From: Arthrobacter tumbae
GTDB taxonomy: Bacteria > Actinomycetota > Actinomycetes > Actinomycetales > Micrococcaceae
Reading direction: 5' to 3'
Length of the DNA: 64,000 bases
Assembly: GCF_016907495.1 (NCBI RefSeq)
Contig: NZ_JAFBCC010000001.1
Location: forward strand, 2,046,001 to 2,110,000
Shown here: in pieces, positions 50,330 to 60,350 of the stretch
Numbering within the stretch: position 1 is the stretch's first letter
How the letters are laid out: each line of letters opens with the position of its first letter
Notes under the pieces: model-generated
Databases searched by the model: none
The model's input: the letters and a program-made list of their open reading frames with translations, nothing else
Told to the model about the DNA's origin: nothing
Made by a program: the position numbers and the translations under genes

Positions 50330-51442
50330 TTACGCGGGAAGCAGGGAATTCAGCACGTCGCCGGCCCGGAGAGTATCCAGAACTGCCGGGTCGAAGGGTA
50401 AATCGAGCGCCGTCGCGAGGGATTCGTCGAGTAGCTCCCGGATGTGGACGCGCTGTCCGGTAGAAGCGCTACGTACCGCGGCTTCGACCATTGCGAAGCT
50501 CAGAAGGTTGCTTTGGACCTCGCCCATCGGGCGCTTCCCGTCACGTAGTGCTGTGACGAACTCAACCAAAGCGCCGCGGATGCCTTCCTCCATCGGTGTG
50601 GCATTGGCCGCGATCGGATGGTTCGGCTCCGAACAAGGCGGGTTATCGCCGTCCCAAAGCACCGATCCTCCCGCACCGCTGATGCGCCATCGGCCGTTCC
50701 AGGAGGTTTCCAGCCCAGGGCTGCACCAGCTGCCATTGAAGATGAACCGCGCGCCGCCTGTCATTTCGAAGATGGCAAGGGCGCAGGCGTCGCCGTCGTA
50801 CCAGCTCCAGGTGGGGTTGTACTCTTCGCAGGAGACGGAGACCGGTTCCGCGTCGAGGAGCAGCCTCGCCAGGTCGAATTGATGGATAGCCATGTCTACC
50901 AGGAGCGGATGGGGCATCGCGTCCCGGAATCCGCCGAACCGTGGCGCCTTAAAGAAGTCAACGCTGCAAATTCCAAGCGTGCCCAACTGCTGGGACATGG
51001 CCCGGGCGTCGACCACATGCTGGTTGTATCGCCGGGACTGGCTGACCATGAACAGTTGGTTTGTCAGCGTCGAGGTAGCCGCCAGGGCAAGGCTCTGCGG
51101 AAGGGTGGCAGCCACCGGCTTCTCGCCCAGCACGGGCAACCCGGCGAACAGCGCTTCCGTGGTGACGGGGTGGTGCGCTTCGGGGATGGTGACATTGATG
51201 ACGGCCTGCGCCCCAGTCTCGCGGGCAAGGGGGACCGTAGCTGTCCCGGTGGGCAGGTCCGGGCGCCCAACGGCGATGGCGGCAGTCCGGGCGGCGTCTT
51301 GGTTGAGATCCACGATGCCGCGCAGGTCGACTAGATGCGATTCTTCTACGGCAGCGATCCATGCTGCGCCCATTCCGCCTGCCCCGACGACGACGACGGG
51401 CAGCGGCGCGTCCGTTGGAACGGGCTCAAAGCGGGTGTTCAT
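50330..51442 (-). CDS. Gfo/Idh/MocA-family oxidoreductase
   Basis: 370 residues. N-terminal Rossmann fold with [20 protein letters not shown] (NAD(P) site) and [11 protein letters not shown] (the conserved EKP motif). The C-terminal domain has [20 protein letters not shown] and the active-site region [20 protein letters not shown] (the DxxxHxxD-like signature). It overlaps the ThuA gene by four bases. The family oxidises or epimerises sugars; pairing with ThuA suggests 3-keto-sugar chemistry. Confidence 0.88.
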   Translation of the reverse strand: MNTRFEPVPTDAPLPVVVVGAGGMGAAWIAAVEESHLVDLRGIVDLNQDAARTAAIAVGRPDLPTGTATVPLARETGAQAVINVTIPEAHHPVTTEALFAGLPVLGEKPVAATLPQSLALAATSTLTNQLFMVSQSRRYNQHVVDARAMSQQLGTLGICSVDFFKAPRFGGFRDAMPHPLLVDMAIHQFDLARLLLDAEPVSVSCEEYNPTWSWYDGDACALAIFEMTGGARFIFNGSWCSPGLETSWNGRWRISGAGGSVLWDGDNPPCSEPNHPIAANATPMEEGIRGALVEFVTALRDGKRPMGEVQSNLLSFAMVEAAVRSASTGQRVHIRELLDESLATALDLPFDPAVLDTLRAGDVLNSLLPA

Positions 51443-52212
51443 TTCGTCCCCTCGTAGCTGCGTCCGTTGAAGAATTCGTTTAACTCGTACTCGCCTAGCT
51501 CGGGGTAGGTGCGCTCACGCTGGCTGGGCTGGGCCCACTGGACAGCGTTGGACAGTACCCGTCGAATATCTTCGTGATGATAGACGGGGTACTCCTGGTC
51601 GCCTGGGCTGAAGTAGAAAATCTTGCCGTGACCGCGGCGGAAGGTGCAGCCGCTGCGGATCACTTCTCCGCCGCTGAATGAGCTGAGGAAGATAAGTTCC
51701 TCGGGTGTGGGAATGTCGAAGTATTCGCCGTACATTTCTTGCTCGTCGATGACGAGCGGGTGCGGTATGCCCTGGGTGATGGGATGAGTGGGCTCAACCG
51801 TCCAGACCAACTCCCTGTCTAGAGCACCCCGCCAACGCAGCGAGCAGGAGGTACCCATCAGCTTGACAAAAATTTTCGACCAGTGCCCGGAATGCAGCAC
51901 AAGCAAACCCATCCCGGAAAGAACGTGCCGGTGCACGCGTTCCACGACGTGGTCGCTCACCTCGCCGTGCGCCATATGGCCCCACCAGGTCAGCACATCG
52001 GTGTTGGTAAGTACTTCTTCGGATAGCCCATGCTCGGCGTCGGACAGCACCGCGGTGCGTACATCAACGTCGGAGCCAAGATTCCGTTGGAGTCCCTCAC
52101 AGATGGCTCCATGGATGCCATGCGGATAGATCTTTGCAATCCGCTCGTCGGTTTCTTCGTGCCTATTCTCGTTCCAGACTGTGACCCTGATGGGCCCACG
52201 ATCAAGCGCCAT
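51439..52212 (-). CDS. ThuA-domain protein (trehalose-utilisation type)
   Basis: 257 residues. The ThuA fold is marked by [59 protein letters not shown] and [20 protein letters not shown]. The family is related to glutamine-amidotransferase-like folds; in sugar operons it usually accompanies a Gfo/Idh oxidoreductase. It lies 25 bp after the LacI gene and overlaps the oxidoreductase gene by four bases. Confidence 0.83.
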   Translation of the reverse strand: MALDRGPIRVTVWNENRHEETDERIAKIYPHGIHGAICEGLQRNLGSDVDVRTAVLSDAEHGLSEEVLTNTDVLTWWGHMAHGEVSDHVVERVHRHVLSGMGLLVLHSGHWSKIFVKLMGTSCSLRWRGALDRELVWTVEPTHPITQGIPHPLVIDEQEMYGEYFDIPTPEELIFLSSFSGGEVIRSGCTFRRGHGKIFYFSPGDQEYPVYHHEDIRRVLSNAVQWAQPSQRERTYPELGEYELNEFFNGRSYEGTK

Positions 52213-52237
52213 GTGTGTTCCTTCCAGTTGTGGACTA

Positions 52238-53341
52238 TCAGTTCGCCAGTTCTTGGGGCGCTAGGATTGGGGGTTTCTCGCCGGAGCCGCGAGCGATGAG
52301 CGTGGTCGGAATTTGTTGGTGTGCAGGGGCACCGACCGGGTCCTCAAGACGTGCGATGGCGAGGCGGGCAGCAACGCGACCCAGCTCTGCGGCGTCGTAA
52401 GCAACAACGCTGATATCGGTGAGGTCGGCGAGCTCAAAATCGTCGAAGCCGACGAAAGCCACAGACTCAAGTCGATGCTGCAACGCATGGATGATGATCG
52501 AGCTGATTTTGTTGTTCGCTGCGACGAGCGCGGTAGGCGGCTCCGGAAGCGCCATTAGCTCTCTCACCGATTCCGCGACGGTGCCGTAGACCTGTGGCAT
52601 CTGCACCAACTCAGAGCTGACCGGTATCCCCGCCTCCTGCAATGCGTCCTCATATCCGGCCAGACGTTGTTGGTCGGTGTGAAGTCCAACCGGACTCGAA
52701 ACGAATGCAATGCGACGGTGGCCGATCCCGGTGAGCTTGCGAACAGCTTGTGCCATGCCGTTCCGGTTATCCAGTACTACGGAGTCCGCAATCAGATTAT
52801 GGGCGGGGCGGTCCACACAAATTACAGGCGTTCCGAGTTGTCGCTCACCCTCCAGATAACTCTGGTCCTGGGAGATCGGCACCATGATGAGAGCTCGAAC
52901 CCGCTGTCGAAGCAACGTTTCGACCACCCGTTCCTCACTGGTTGGATCATCATCAGTGCTCGCGAGGATCATCATCAGTCCATGACGTGCCAGTTCCCGT
53001 TCTGCGCCTGCGGCCACCAAAGCGTAGAACGGGTTGGTCAGATCGCCAATCACGAATGCGATGACGTTGGTGGTACTGCCCTGGCGGAGGCTGGACGCCA
53101 GTTGATTGGGCCGGAAGCGCAGGGTGCGGGCGGCGGCCAGCACGCGTTCACGGGTGGGCTCAGCGACCTTCTTGTCACCCAGCATGACTCGGGAGACGGT
53201 TTTCGAACTTACACCGGCCAGCTTGCCGACATCCGCAAGAGTGGCTCGCGGTTGAGCACTGGCAACACGCATGGTGCCGGCATCGGAACTCGACGGTCCA
53301 TCGCCGAATTTGAGTGTGTCACGTGTCACTGGGCCGCTCAT
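52238..53341 (-). CDS. LacI-family transcriptional regulator
   Basis: 367 residues from ATG 53341 (ATG 53272, just ahead of the HTH, is an alternative). The HTH is [20 protein letters not shown] and the hinge helix [20 protein letters not shown]. The sensor domain is a periplasmic-binding-protein type, with [18 protein letters not shown] and [19 protein letters not shown]. It probably represses both its own operon and the divergent transporter operon by binding the palindromes at 53454-53554. A mannoside or mannobiose inducer is inferred. Confidence 0.87.
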   Translation of the reverse strand: MSGPVTRDTLKFGDGPSSSDAGTMRVASAQPRATLADVGKLAGVSSKTVSRVMLGDKKVAEPTRERVLAAARTLRFRPNQLASSLRQGSTTNVIAFVIGDLTNPFYALVAAGAERELARHGLMMILASTDDDPTSEERVVETLLRQRVRALIMVPISQDQSYLEGERQLGTPVICVDRPAHNLIADSVVLDNRNGMAQAVRKLTGIGHRRIAFVSSPVGLHTDQQRLAGYEDALQEAGIPVSSELVQMPQVYGTVAESVRELMALPEPPTALVAANNKISSIIIHALQHRLESVAFVGFDDFELADLTDISVVAYDAAELGRVAARLAIARLEDPVGAPAHQQIPTTLIARGSGEKPPILAPQELAN

Positions 53342-53453
53342 GGAACAAAGAGTACCACCGCGACGGCGTGTCTTCGCTGACATCACCGGTCAGTTCACTC
53401 CTAAGGACGGTGAAAGAAACCCCGAGAAATCAGCGATCCAGTGCGTGTATAAA

Positions 53454-53554
53454 TAATTTATGTTGCGATGTCAGCGTTGACATAAATTACTTGACGAAGT
53501 GTTGCAGCCGGTAGTAGTGTCAGCGTCAAGCTCCACCGATGTATGACGTACATC
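53454..53554. promoter_or_regulatory. LacI-type operators in the divergent promoter
   Basis: Three symmetric elements stand close together. A 14-bp TGTCAGCGTTGACA (53469-53482) fits LacI sites of actinobacteria. A larger inverted repeat with 10-bp arms TAATTTATGT and ACATAAATTA (53454-53463, 53480-53489) encloses it. GATGTA-TGACG-TACATC (53538-53554) is just upstream of the binding-protein gene. The first is the best candidate operator. Confidence 0.6.
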
Positions 53555-53595
53555 ACCCTTTAGGAGCTCCTTCATCCGAAAATTGGAGACTACAG

Positions 53596-54891
53596 ATGGC
53601 AAAGAAGCACATCGCGGGGGTCGCGGCAGCAGCGCTGCTGCTCGCCGGCTGCTCCGCCGGAGGCGGCGAGACAGGCTCAGAAGGCGGCGAACCATCGGGC
53701 GAGATCACGGTTCTGACGAATCGTACCGATCTCGTCGACACTCTTTTCCAGGAGTACAAGGCCGAGTTCGAAGAGCAGTATCCGGACGTGACTGTCGACT
53801 TTGAGGCAATCACCGACTACGAGGGCGAAGTCACCACGCGGCTCAGCACCGGCGATTACGGCGACGTACTGGGTATTCCCAATTCAGTGACCCCCGATCA
53901 GCTGCCACAGTTCTTCGAGCCGTTGGGCACAGTTGAGGAGATGAAGGAACAATACCGATACGTGGACAAGGCGGCCTATGACGGCACGGCCTACGGTATG
54001 GCAACCTTTGGCAACGCAAACGGTTTCCTCTACAACACCGCGGTCTGGGAGGAAGCCGGAATCACGGAAACGCCCACAACGCCCGATGAGTTCCTCGACG
54101 CGTTGCGCGCTATTCAGGAGAACACCGAGGCGATTCCCTACTACACCAACTACGCAGACGGCTGGCCACTCGGTCAGTGGCAGGGTAACCGCGGCATCTC
54201 AGGTGACCCCGAAACCGTCAACGAGATGAACTCGATCGACAACCCGTGGAGTGACGGAAAAGAGCAGTACGTGCTCGACGGTTTGTTGTTCGACATCGTG
54301 GCCGAGGGCTTGAGCGAAGACGATCCGCTGACCACGGAATGGGAAGGCTCCAAAGGCATGACAGCCACGGGAGAGATCGCCACAATGGCGTTGGGCTCAT
54401 GGGCAATCACACAGTTCGAGGACGCAGCCGAAGCTGCTGGTGTTGACCCGGAAACCATCGGATTCATGCCTTTCCCCTATCAGGAGAACGGCACGTTCTA
54501 CTCGCAGACCGGCGGCGACTTCTCGAACGCCATCAACGTCAACTCTGAGAACAAGGTTGCTGCGCGCGCATGGGTTGATTGGTTTGCGAATGAGTCGGGA
54601 TTCGCGGAAAGCCAGGGCGCCATCCCGCCGCAGGTGGACAGCGAACTGCCCGAGTCTCTGTCCACCTTCGAGGAACTCGGTGTGGAACTGATCGAGCTGA
54701 CCCCAGCGCCAGCTGAAAATGCCACGCTGCACTCGGACATCTATAACGAGGCAGAGATTGACCTCTTCGGCCAGATCTACCGTCAGCAACTGGTGGACGT
54801 AGCGCGGGGTGCGGCCGACGGCGACAAGGAGTCCTTCTTCGAGGATCTCAACACTCGTTGGGCGCAAGCTCGGGCTGAGGTAACCAGCTAG
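53596..54891 (+). CDS. Sugar ABC transporter solute-binding lipoprotein
   Basis: 431 residues from ATG 53596, which has GGAG at eight bases. The signal peptide MAKKHIAGVAAAALLLAGC ends with a lipobox LLAGC, so the protein is anchored outside. The mature part follows the family 1 sugar-binding pattern: GEITVLTNRTDLVDTLFQEY, YGMATFGNANGFLYNTAVWE and YADGWPLGQWQGNRGISGD. It feeds two following permeases. By context the ligand is probably a mannose oligosaccharide. Confidence 0.9.
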   Translation: MAKKHIAGVAAAALLLAGCSAGGGETGSEGGEPSGEITVLTNRTDLVDTLFQEYKAEFEEQYPDVTVDFEAITDYEGEVTTRLSTGDYGDVLGIPNSVTPDQLPQFFEPLGTVEEMKEQYRYVDKAAYDGTAYGMATFGNANGFLYNTAVWEEAGITETPTTPDEFLDALRAIQENTEAIPYYTNYADGWPLGQWQGNRGISGDPETVNEMNSIDNPWSDGKEQYVLDGLLFDIVAEGLSEDDPLTTEWEGSKGMTATGEIATMALGSWAITQFEDAAEAAGVDPETIGFMPFPYQENGTFYSQTGGDFSNAINVNSENKVAARAWVDWFANESGFAESQGAIPPQVDSELPESLSTFEELGVELIELTPAPAENATLHSDIYNEAEIDLFGQIYRQQLVDVARGAADGDKESFFEDLNTRWAQARAEVTS

Positions 54892-55013
54892 CTAAGGCAT
54901 CGAACGCGGTGAGCGTCGGACGGTACCGATGGCCGGCGCTCACCGCAGCACTGCCTTCTTCCAACAGCCCTCGACTTGAACCAGACGCCGCACCCGGAAA
55001 GGATCCGGTGACC

Positions 55014-55967
55014 ATGTCACAGATGACAGGAACGACGGGTGGTGCGCCACCAACGGCGGGTACTCCACTTGAACGAGAGGCCCGGTCCTCACGCACCCTC
55101 AAAAAGCACAGGCGAATCACGCCATATCTCTTTCTCATCGCTCCCTTGGCCCTGCTGATCACTTTCACGTTCGTGCCTGCGGCCAACCTCATCTGGTACA
55201 GCTTCACGGACTGGGACGGAATCGATCTTGAGAAGGAGTTCGTTGGACTCGAGAACTACATCGAGATCTTCACGGAACCCGAAGTCTTCCGGGTCTTCTT
55301 CGTCAGTCTCTATTACATCGGCGCGTCCTTTCTTCAGATGGGGATCGCGCTCTACTTCGCCACCATCCTGAGTTTCAACACGCGCTTCCGTAACTTCTTC
55401 AAAGGTGTTCTTTTCTTTCCCTACCTGATTAACGGGGTGGCGATCGGGCTGGTCTTCCTCTACTTGTACCAACCGGACGGCACCCTCGACAGCCTGTTGA
55501 AGGCTGTGGGTCTGGAAAGTGCGACAACGGCCTGGCTGGGCGATCCCGACGCCGTCAACGTCTCCCTCGCGGCAACGTCCGTTTGGCGGTACACAGGATT
55601 GAATTTTGTCCTGTTCCTCGGGGCCATCCAGTCCATCCCTAATCAACTGTATGAGGCGGCAGACCTCGATGGCGCCAGCAAATGGCAGCAGTTCCGATTC
55701 ATCATCGCGCCGGGAATCAAGCGAATCATCAGCCTTTCCTTCATCCTCGCGATATCAGGAAGTCTGGCGGTCTTCGAAATCCCGTTCATCATGACCGGAG
55801 GAGCTAACGGCAGCTCCACTTTCGTCATTCAAACCATTCAGAGCGCGTTCCAGTTCCGGCAGGTGGGCTTCGCATCGGCGATGGCCGTCGTACTGCTGCT
55901 GATCGTCCTGATCGTGACATTCATCCAACGCAAGCTGGTGCCCGACGACGAGGTGAACCTGACATGA
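55014..55967 (+). CDS. Sugar ABC transporter permease 1 (MalF type)
   Basis: 317 residues from ATG 55014 after GGAAAGGATCCGGTGACC. Six helices; the EAA loop that contacts the ATPase is YEAADLDGASKWQQFRFIIA-PG. The start upstream at 54909 is not used because no ribosome binding site is near. It ends with a four-base overlap with permease 2. Confidence 0.9.
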   Translation: MSQMTGTTGGAPPTAGTPLEREARSSRTLKKHRRITPYLFLIAPLALLITFTFVPAANLIWYSFTDWDGIDLEKEFVGLENYIEIFTEPEVFRVFFVSLYYIGASFLQMGIALYFATILSFNTRFRNFFKGVLFFPYLINGVAIGLVFLYLYQPDGTLDSLLKAVGLESATTAWLGDPDAVNVSLAATSVWRYTGLNFVLFLGAIQSIPNQLYEAADLDGASKWQQFRFIIAPGIKRIISLSFILAISGSLAVFEIPFIMTGGANGSSTFVIQTIQSAFQFRQVGFASAMAVVLLLIVLIVTFIQRKLVPDDEVNLT

Positions 55968-56860
55968 GCAACCTGCTGCGCCGCGGCTCTCGGCCAACCG
56001 ACGCCCTTCGATTCCCGCAACGGGAGAACCACCGGACCCGAGCGGCAATCGCCACGTTCCTGAAGTATCTGTCGCTGGTGCTCGCTGTCGTCGCCGTCCT
56101 CGTGCCGCTTGTGGCGGTCTTCCTAACTTCCTTCAAGACCCGCGAAGAATACCTGACCACCGGCCCACTCGACCCACCAGAGAACTGGTTCAACTTCGAG
56201 AATTACGGGATTGCCTTCACCCAGGGGAATATGCTGCTGGGATTCGCAAATACGGGGATCGTGCTGATCGTTTCGCTGGCCGGCACAGTGTTGATCGGAT
56301 CCATGACGGCCTATGCAATAGACCGCTTCGATTTCAAGTTGAAGAAAGTCGTCATTGCGCTTTTCCTGCTGGCCACTCTGGTGCCGGGAGTAACAACGCA
56401 GGTCGCGACCTTCCAGATCGTGGTGGGACTTGAGTTGTATGACTCCTATGCGGCGCCGATCGCACTGTTCCTCGGCACTGACATCATTTCCATCTACATC
56501 TTCGTCCAGTTCATGCAATCCATCCCGAAGGACGTGGATGAGGCGGCGATGCTCGACGGTGCCAACAAGTTCACCATTTTTTGGCGAATTATCCTCCCGC
56601 TCCTGAAGCCGGCGATCGCAACAGTTGTCATCATCAAGGGCATCGCCATCTACAACGAGTTCTACATTCCGTTCCTCTATCTGCCCTCCGAGGAACTGTC
56701 GATGATCTCGACGGCGCTGTTCCGATTTACCGGGCCCTTCGGATCCCAATGGGAGGTCATCTCCGCGGGCACCCTCATTGTCATCATCCCCACCTTCATC
56801 GCATTCATACTTCTGCAGCGTTTCATCTACAGCGGACTCACCCAAGGAGCTACCAAGTGA
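55964..56860 (+). CDS. Sugar ABC transporter permease 2 (MalG type)
   Basis: 298 residues. Six helices with the EAA loop VDEAAMLDGANKFTIFWRII-LP. It overlaps the previous gene (ATGA) and the next gene (GTGA), so the transporter and the enzymes are one tight operon. No ATPase gene of MsmK type is in the window; a shared one encoded elsewhere is likely. Confidence 0.9.
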   Translation: MSNLLRRGSRPTDALRFPQRENHRTRAAIATFLKYLSLVLAVVAVLVPLVAVFLTSFKTREEYLTTGPLDPPENWFNFENYGIAFTQGNMLLGFANTGIVLIVSLAGTVLIGSMTAYAIDRFDFKLKKVVIALFLLATLVPGVTTQVATFQIVVGLELYDSYAAPIALFLGTDIISIYIFVQFMQSIPKDVDEAAMLDGANKFTIFWRIILPLLKPAIATVVIIKGIAIYNEFYIPFLYLPSEELSMISTALFRFTGPFGSQWEVISAGTLIVIIPTFIAFILLQRFIYSGLTQGATK

Positions 56861-59343
56861 CAGTGACATCGACCGACGCCGGACAACTCGCGAAGGACGA
56901 AGCACTCCTGCACGAGAACTGGCATGTTGAAGTCGTGAAAGGCCCGGTGCCCGAAGCGATCGCCGGACGCTCCATACCGGCGACGGTTCCTGGAAGCATC
57001 CACACCGATCTCATGGCGGCCGGCCTGATCGAGGACCCCTACCTAGATGACAATGAACGGCTGCTTGCCTGGATCGGTCTGTGCGACTGGCGCTACAGCA
57101 CGAGTTTCCAGTGGCGGGCGGGTCAGCACCAACGCACTGATCTGGTCTTCGAAGGACTGGATACGGTGGCGGTCATCGAACTGAACGGCGAACGCGTCGG
57201 CGAGACCGCGAACATGCACCGCACCTACCGATTCGACGTACGGGCGCTGTTGCGCGAGGGATCGAACGACTTGACCGTCACGTTCTCGTCGCCGGTGAAA
57301 CACGCGGACCAGGCAAGCCTGGAGCAGGGTTATCGCCCACACGTCAACCATCACCCCTACAATTCCATCCGTAAAATGGCCTGCAACTTCGGGTGGGATT
57401 GGGGACCTGATGTCGCAACCGTAGGGATGTGGCGTCCTGTGCGCCTGGAGAACTGGTCCACAGCGCGGCTTGCCTCCGTCAGCCCGGCTGCCTCTGTGAA
57501 AGGTGCCGGGGGAGTGGTGCGGGTCAGCGTGGTGCTCGAGCACTCAGTCGTCTCCAGCACCCAGATCGTGGTCAGTGTTGCCAGCGAGACCCAAACTGTC
57601 GACGTTCCAGCGGGCGAGATGTCGGTTGTAGTCGACGTCGAGGTGACCGACGTTGACCTCTGGTGGCCACGCGGCCACGGCGCCCAACCGCTATATGATC
57701 TGCAGGTCACGTTGGTTTCAGATGGATCCGGTATCGATTCCTGGCAGGGCCGCGTAGGTTTCCGCACAGTGCGGGTAGACACCGAACCGGACGCTCACGG
57801 CACACCGTTCACGTTGATCATCAATGACCGCCCGATCTTCGTGAAAGGGGCGAATTGGATCCCGGACGACGCGTTCGTTCACCGTGTGGACCGCGCGCGG
57901 TACGCGGCACGCTTGGCTCAGGCAGAATCAGCGAACATGAACCTGCTGCGGGTGTGGGGTGGAGGCATCTATGAAAGTGACGACTTCTTCGACCTGTGCG
58001 ACGAAAGGGGGATTCTGACGTGGCAGGACTTCCTCTTTGCCTGCGCCGCGTACGCCGAAGAGGAGCCGCTGCGCAGCGAGGTCGAAGCCGAGGTCCGCGA
58101 TAATGTGGTCAGACTCCTTCCGCACCCAAGCCTGGTGGTATGGAACGGAAGCAACGAGAATGTCTGGGGCCACGAAGAATGGGGCTGGGCCAAACGCCTG
58201 CGTGGCCGCACCTGGGGGAAGGGCTATTACGATGAGTTGCTTCCAGAACTGCTGCGTGAGCTTGATCCGCACCGGCCCTACACTCCGAGCAGCCCCTTCT
58301 CTCCTGATCCGGCCCATTTCCCCAACGACCCGCAGCACGGATCCGTTCACTTGTGGGATCTATGGAACCAACGGGATTATCCGCACTACCGCAGCTACCA
58401 GCCACGCTTCGTAGCGGAATACGGGTGGCAGGGACCGCCCACCTGGTCGACCCTCACCCGATCAATCAGCGACAGTCCACTGACCCCCGAATCGCCGGGC
58501 ATGCTTGTGCATCAGAAGGCGATGGAGGGAAACACAAAACTCATCGACGGCCTGGTCGACCATCTGCCGCTGCCCGATGACACCGACGACTGGCACTGGG
58601 CCATGTCGTTGAATCAGGCAAGGGCGATCGAAGTGGCAATCGAGCACTTCCGATCCCTAAGTCCGCTGTGCATGGGAAGCATTGTGTGGCAGCTCAATGA
58701 CTGCTGGCCGGTCACCTCCTGGGCGGCGGTCGACGGCGACGGGCGGGCGAAGCCGCTTCTCTACGCGATTAAGCATGCCTACGAAGACCGGCTCGTGACC
58801 ATTCAGCCGCGCGAGAGTGGGCTGGCCGTATGCGTCGTCAACGATACCGATCAGGAATGGCGGGACGATGTTGTGATCCGCTTGCTTTCCTACAACGGAG
58901 AGGAGCGAGCCTCCGCCACCGTTCCCCTGCAACTGGGCGCCCGGGAATCGGCTACACTCACTATCCCTGCAGAGGTTGCCACTAGCATGACGCCCGGTGA
59001 AGAGCTTGTGTGCGCGACTGTCGGAGCCGTGCGGGCGCTGTGGTTCTTCGCCGAGTACAGGGATTCCGAACTTGCAGCGCCTCGGCTTACAGCGAAGGTG
59101 ATTTCGGTGAGCGGTGGCTACGAAATGCGCGTACGAGCCGAGAACCTGGTCCGTGACATCGCGCTACTCGTTGACAAAGTTGACCCGAGCGCTCGTGTGG
59201 ATGATCAATTGGTCACCCTTCTCCCCGGAGAGAGCGTTACCTTCCACGTTCAGTCGGAGTCCTCTTTGAATGAGGGTGAACTGATCACCCACCGTGTGCT
59301 GAGGAGTGCGAACCAGCTAGTGGTTGGGGAAACAGCACCGTGA
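56857..59343 (+). CDS. GH2 beta-mannosidase
   Basis: 828 residues from GTG 56857, which overlaps the permease stop and has AAGGAG seven bases upstream; an ORF-internal ATG further up belongs to another frame. The N-terminal jelly-roll has ENWHVEVVKGPVPEAIAGRS and the domain structure of GH2. The acid/base Glu is in VVWNGSNENVWGHEEW and the nucleophile Glu in RFVAEYGWQGPP. No signal peptide, so it cleaves imported mannobiose or mannosides in the cytoplasm. Confidence 0.9.
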   Translation: MTVTSTDAGQLAKDEALLHENWHVEVVKGPVPEAIAGRSIPATVPGSIHTDLMAAGLIEDPYLDDNERLLAWIGLCDWRYSTSFQWRAGQHQRTDLVFEGLDTVAVIELNGERVGETANMHRTYRFDVRALLREGSNDLTVTFSSPVKHADQASLEQGYRPHVNHHPYNSIRKMACNFGWDWGPDVATVGMWRPVRLENWSTARLASVSPAASVKGAGGVVRVSVVLEHSVVSSTQIVVSVASETQTVDVPAGEMSVVVDVEVTDVDLWWPRGHGAQPLYDLQVTLVSDGSGIDSWQGRVGFRTVRVDTEPDAHGTPFTLIINDRPIFVKGANWIPDDAFVHRVDRARYAARLAQAESANMNLLRVWGGGIYESDDFFDLCDERGILTWQDFLFACAAYAEEEPLRSEVEAEVRDNVVRLLPHPSLVVWNGSNENVWGHEEWGWAKRLRGRTWGKGYYDELLPELLRELDPHRPYTPSSPFSPDPAHFPNDPQHGSVHLWDLWNQRDYPHYRSYQPRFVAEYGWQGPPTWSTLTRSISDSPLTPESPGMLVHQKAMEGNTKLIDGLVDHLPLPDDTDDWHWAMSLNQARAIEVAIEHFRSLSPLCMGSIVWQLNDCWPVTSWAAVDGDGRAKPLLYAIKHAYEDRLVTIQPRESGLAVCVVNDTDQEWRDDVVIRLLSYNGEERASATVPLQLGARESATLTIPAEVATSMTPGEELVCATVGAVRALWFFAEYRDSELAAPRLTAKVISVSGGYEMRVRAENLVRDIALLVDKVDPSARVDDQLVTLLPGESVTFHVQSESSLNEGELITHRVLRSANQLVVGETAP

Positions 59344-60350
59344 TCGGGGCAGTTTTTCCGCGGGAACCAATTGCGGGAATGACTTGGGGGTGGACCGGTG
59401 TGAGTGGAACCTGGGGAACTCCGGCGGCCGAAGAGTCGGTGCGACTCATGCAGGGGCTCAACCTCAACTGGGTGGCGGTGTCTTTCGCCGCGTTGCAGGA
59501 CACCGCGCAGTCAACGGAAATCCCGTTCAGCGATGAGCCGACTGTGTCGGACCAGGAGGTGCGCTGGGCCATTCGGACGATGAAGGCGGAAGGGTACTCA
59601 GTCTGTCTCAAACCGGTGGTCAACTGCGCAGATGGAACCTGGCGGGCCTTCATCGGGTTCTTCGACGAGGACGCGCCGGGCGAACCGACCTGGGGGCAAT
59701 GGTTTGAGTCCTATACCCGCTTTATATTGCACTACGCACGTCTGGCTGAAGAAGAAGGCTGTGAGATGCTGTGCATCGGCTGCGAGATGGTGCAATCGGA
59801 TAAGCGGGAAAGCGAGTGGCGCACGCTTATAGCGGATGTGCGGTCGGTCTACCACGGATTGATCACGTACAACTGCGACAAGTATCAAGAAGACAGGGTG
59901 CGCTGGTGGGATGCAGTAGATGTGATCTCTTCCAGCGGTTACTATCCAGAGCTGGAATGGGAGGCTCAACTAGACCGCATCGAACGGGTGGTCGAGCGGG
60001 AGGGTAGGCCATTTTTCTTCATGGAAGCGGGATGTCCCAGCCGCATCGGTTCCGCTGCCAAACCCAACGATTGGTCACTTTCCGGCGAGCCATCCGAATC
60101 GGAGCAGGCACGGTGGTATCAAGCTATGTTCAGTGCGTGCAGCGATCGGGAATGGGTCCGCGGTTTCATTCTCTGGGATTGGCCACCGAAGCTCTACCCG
60201 CTGTCTGAGGCGCCCATGAATGACGATTACTGCATCTTTGGTAAGGAAGCCGCCGCCGTCGTTCGGCAGTATCTCGGTGAGATGACTGCGCGATGGCTTT
60301 CGGAGGTTCGGCTCGGGGAAGCGCACGATGAGAGGGAACAGAGTGGCTGA
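59340..60350 (+). CDS. GH113-like beta-mannanase/mannosidase
   Basis: 336 residues from GTG 59340 (GTGA overlap with the mannosidase). The TIM-barrel features GMTWGWTGVSGTWG, LNWVAVSFAALQD and EGYSVCLKPVVNCADGTWRA fit GH113. The acid/base candidate is the Glu in MLCIGCEMVQSD and the nucleophile candidate the Glu in PFFFMEAGCPSR. No signal peptide, so it would act on imported manno-oligosaccharides. Its assignment is by pattern only, without a database search. Confidence 0.78.
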   Translation: MIGAVFPREPIAGMTWGWTGVSGTWGTPAAEESVRLMQGLNLNWVAVSFAALQDTAQSTEIPFSDEPTVSDQEVRWAIRTMKAEGYSVCLKPVVNCADGTWRAFIGFFDEDAPGEPTWGQWFESYTRFILHYARLAEEEGCEMLCIGCEMVQSDKRESEWRTLIADVRSVYHGLITYNCDKYQEDRVRWWDAVDVISSSGYYPELEWEAQLDRIERVVEREGRPFFFMEAGCPSRIGSAAKPNDWSLSGEPSESEQARWYQAMFSACSDREWVRGFILWDWPPKLYPLSEAPMNDDYCIFGKEAAAVVRQYLGEMTARWLSEVRLGEAHDEREQSG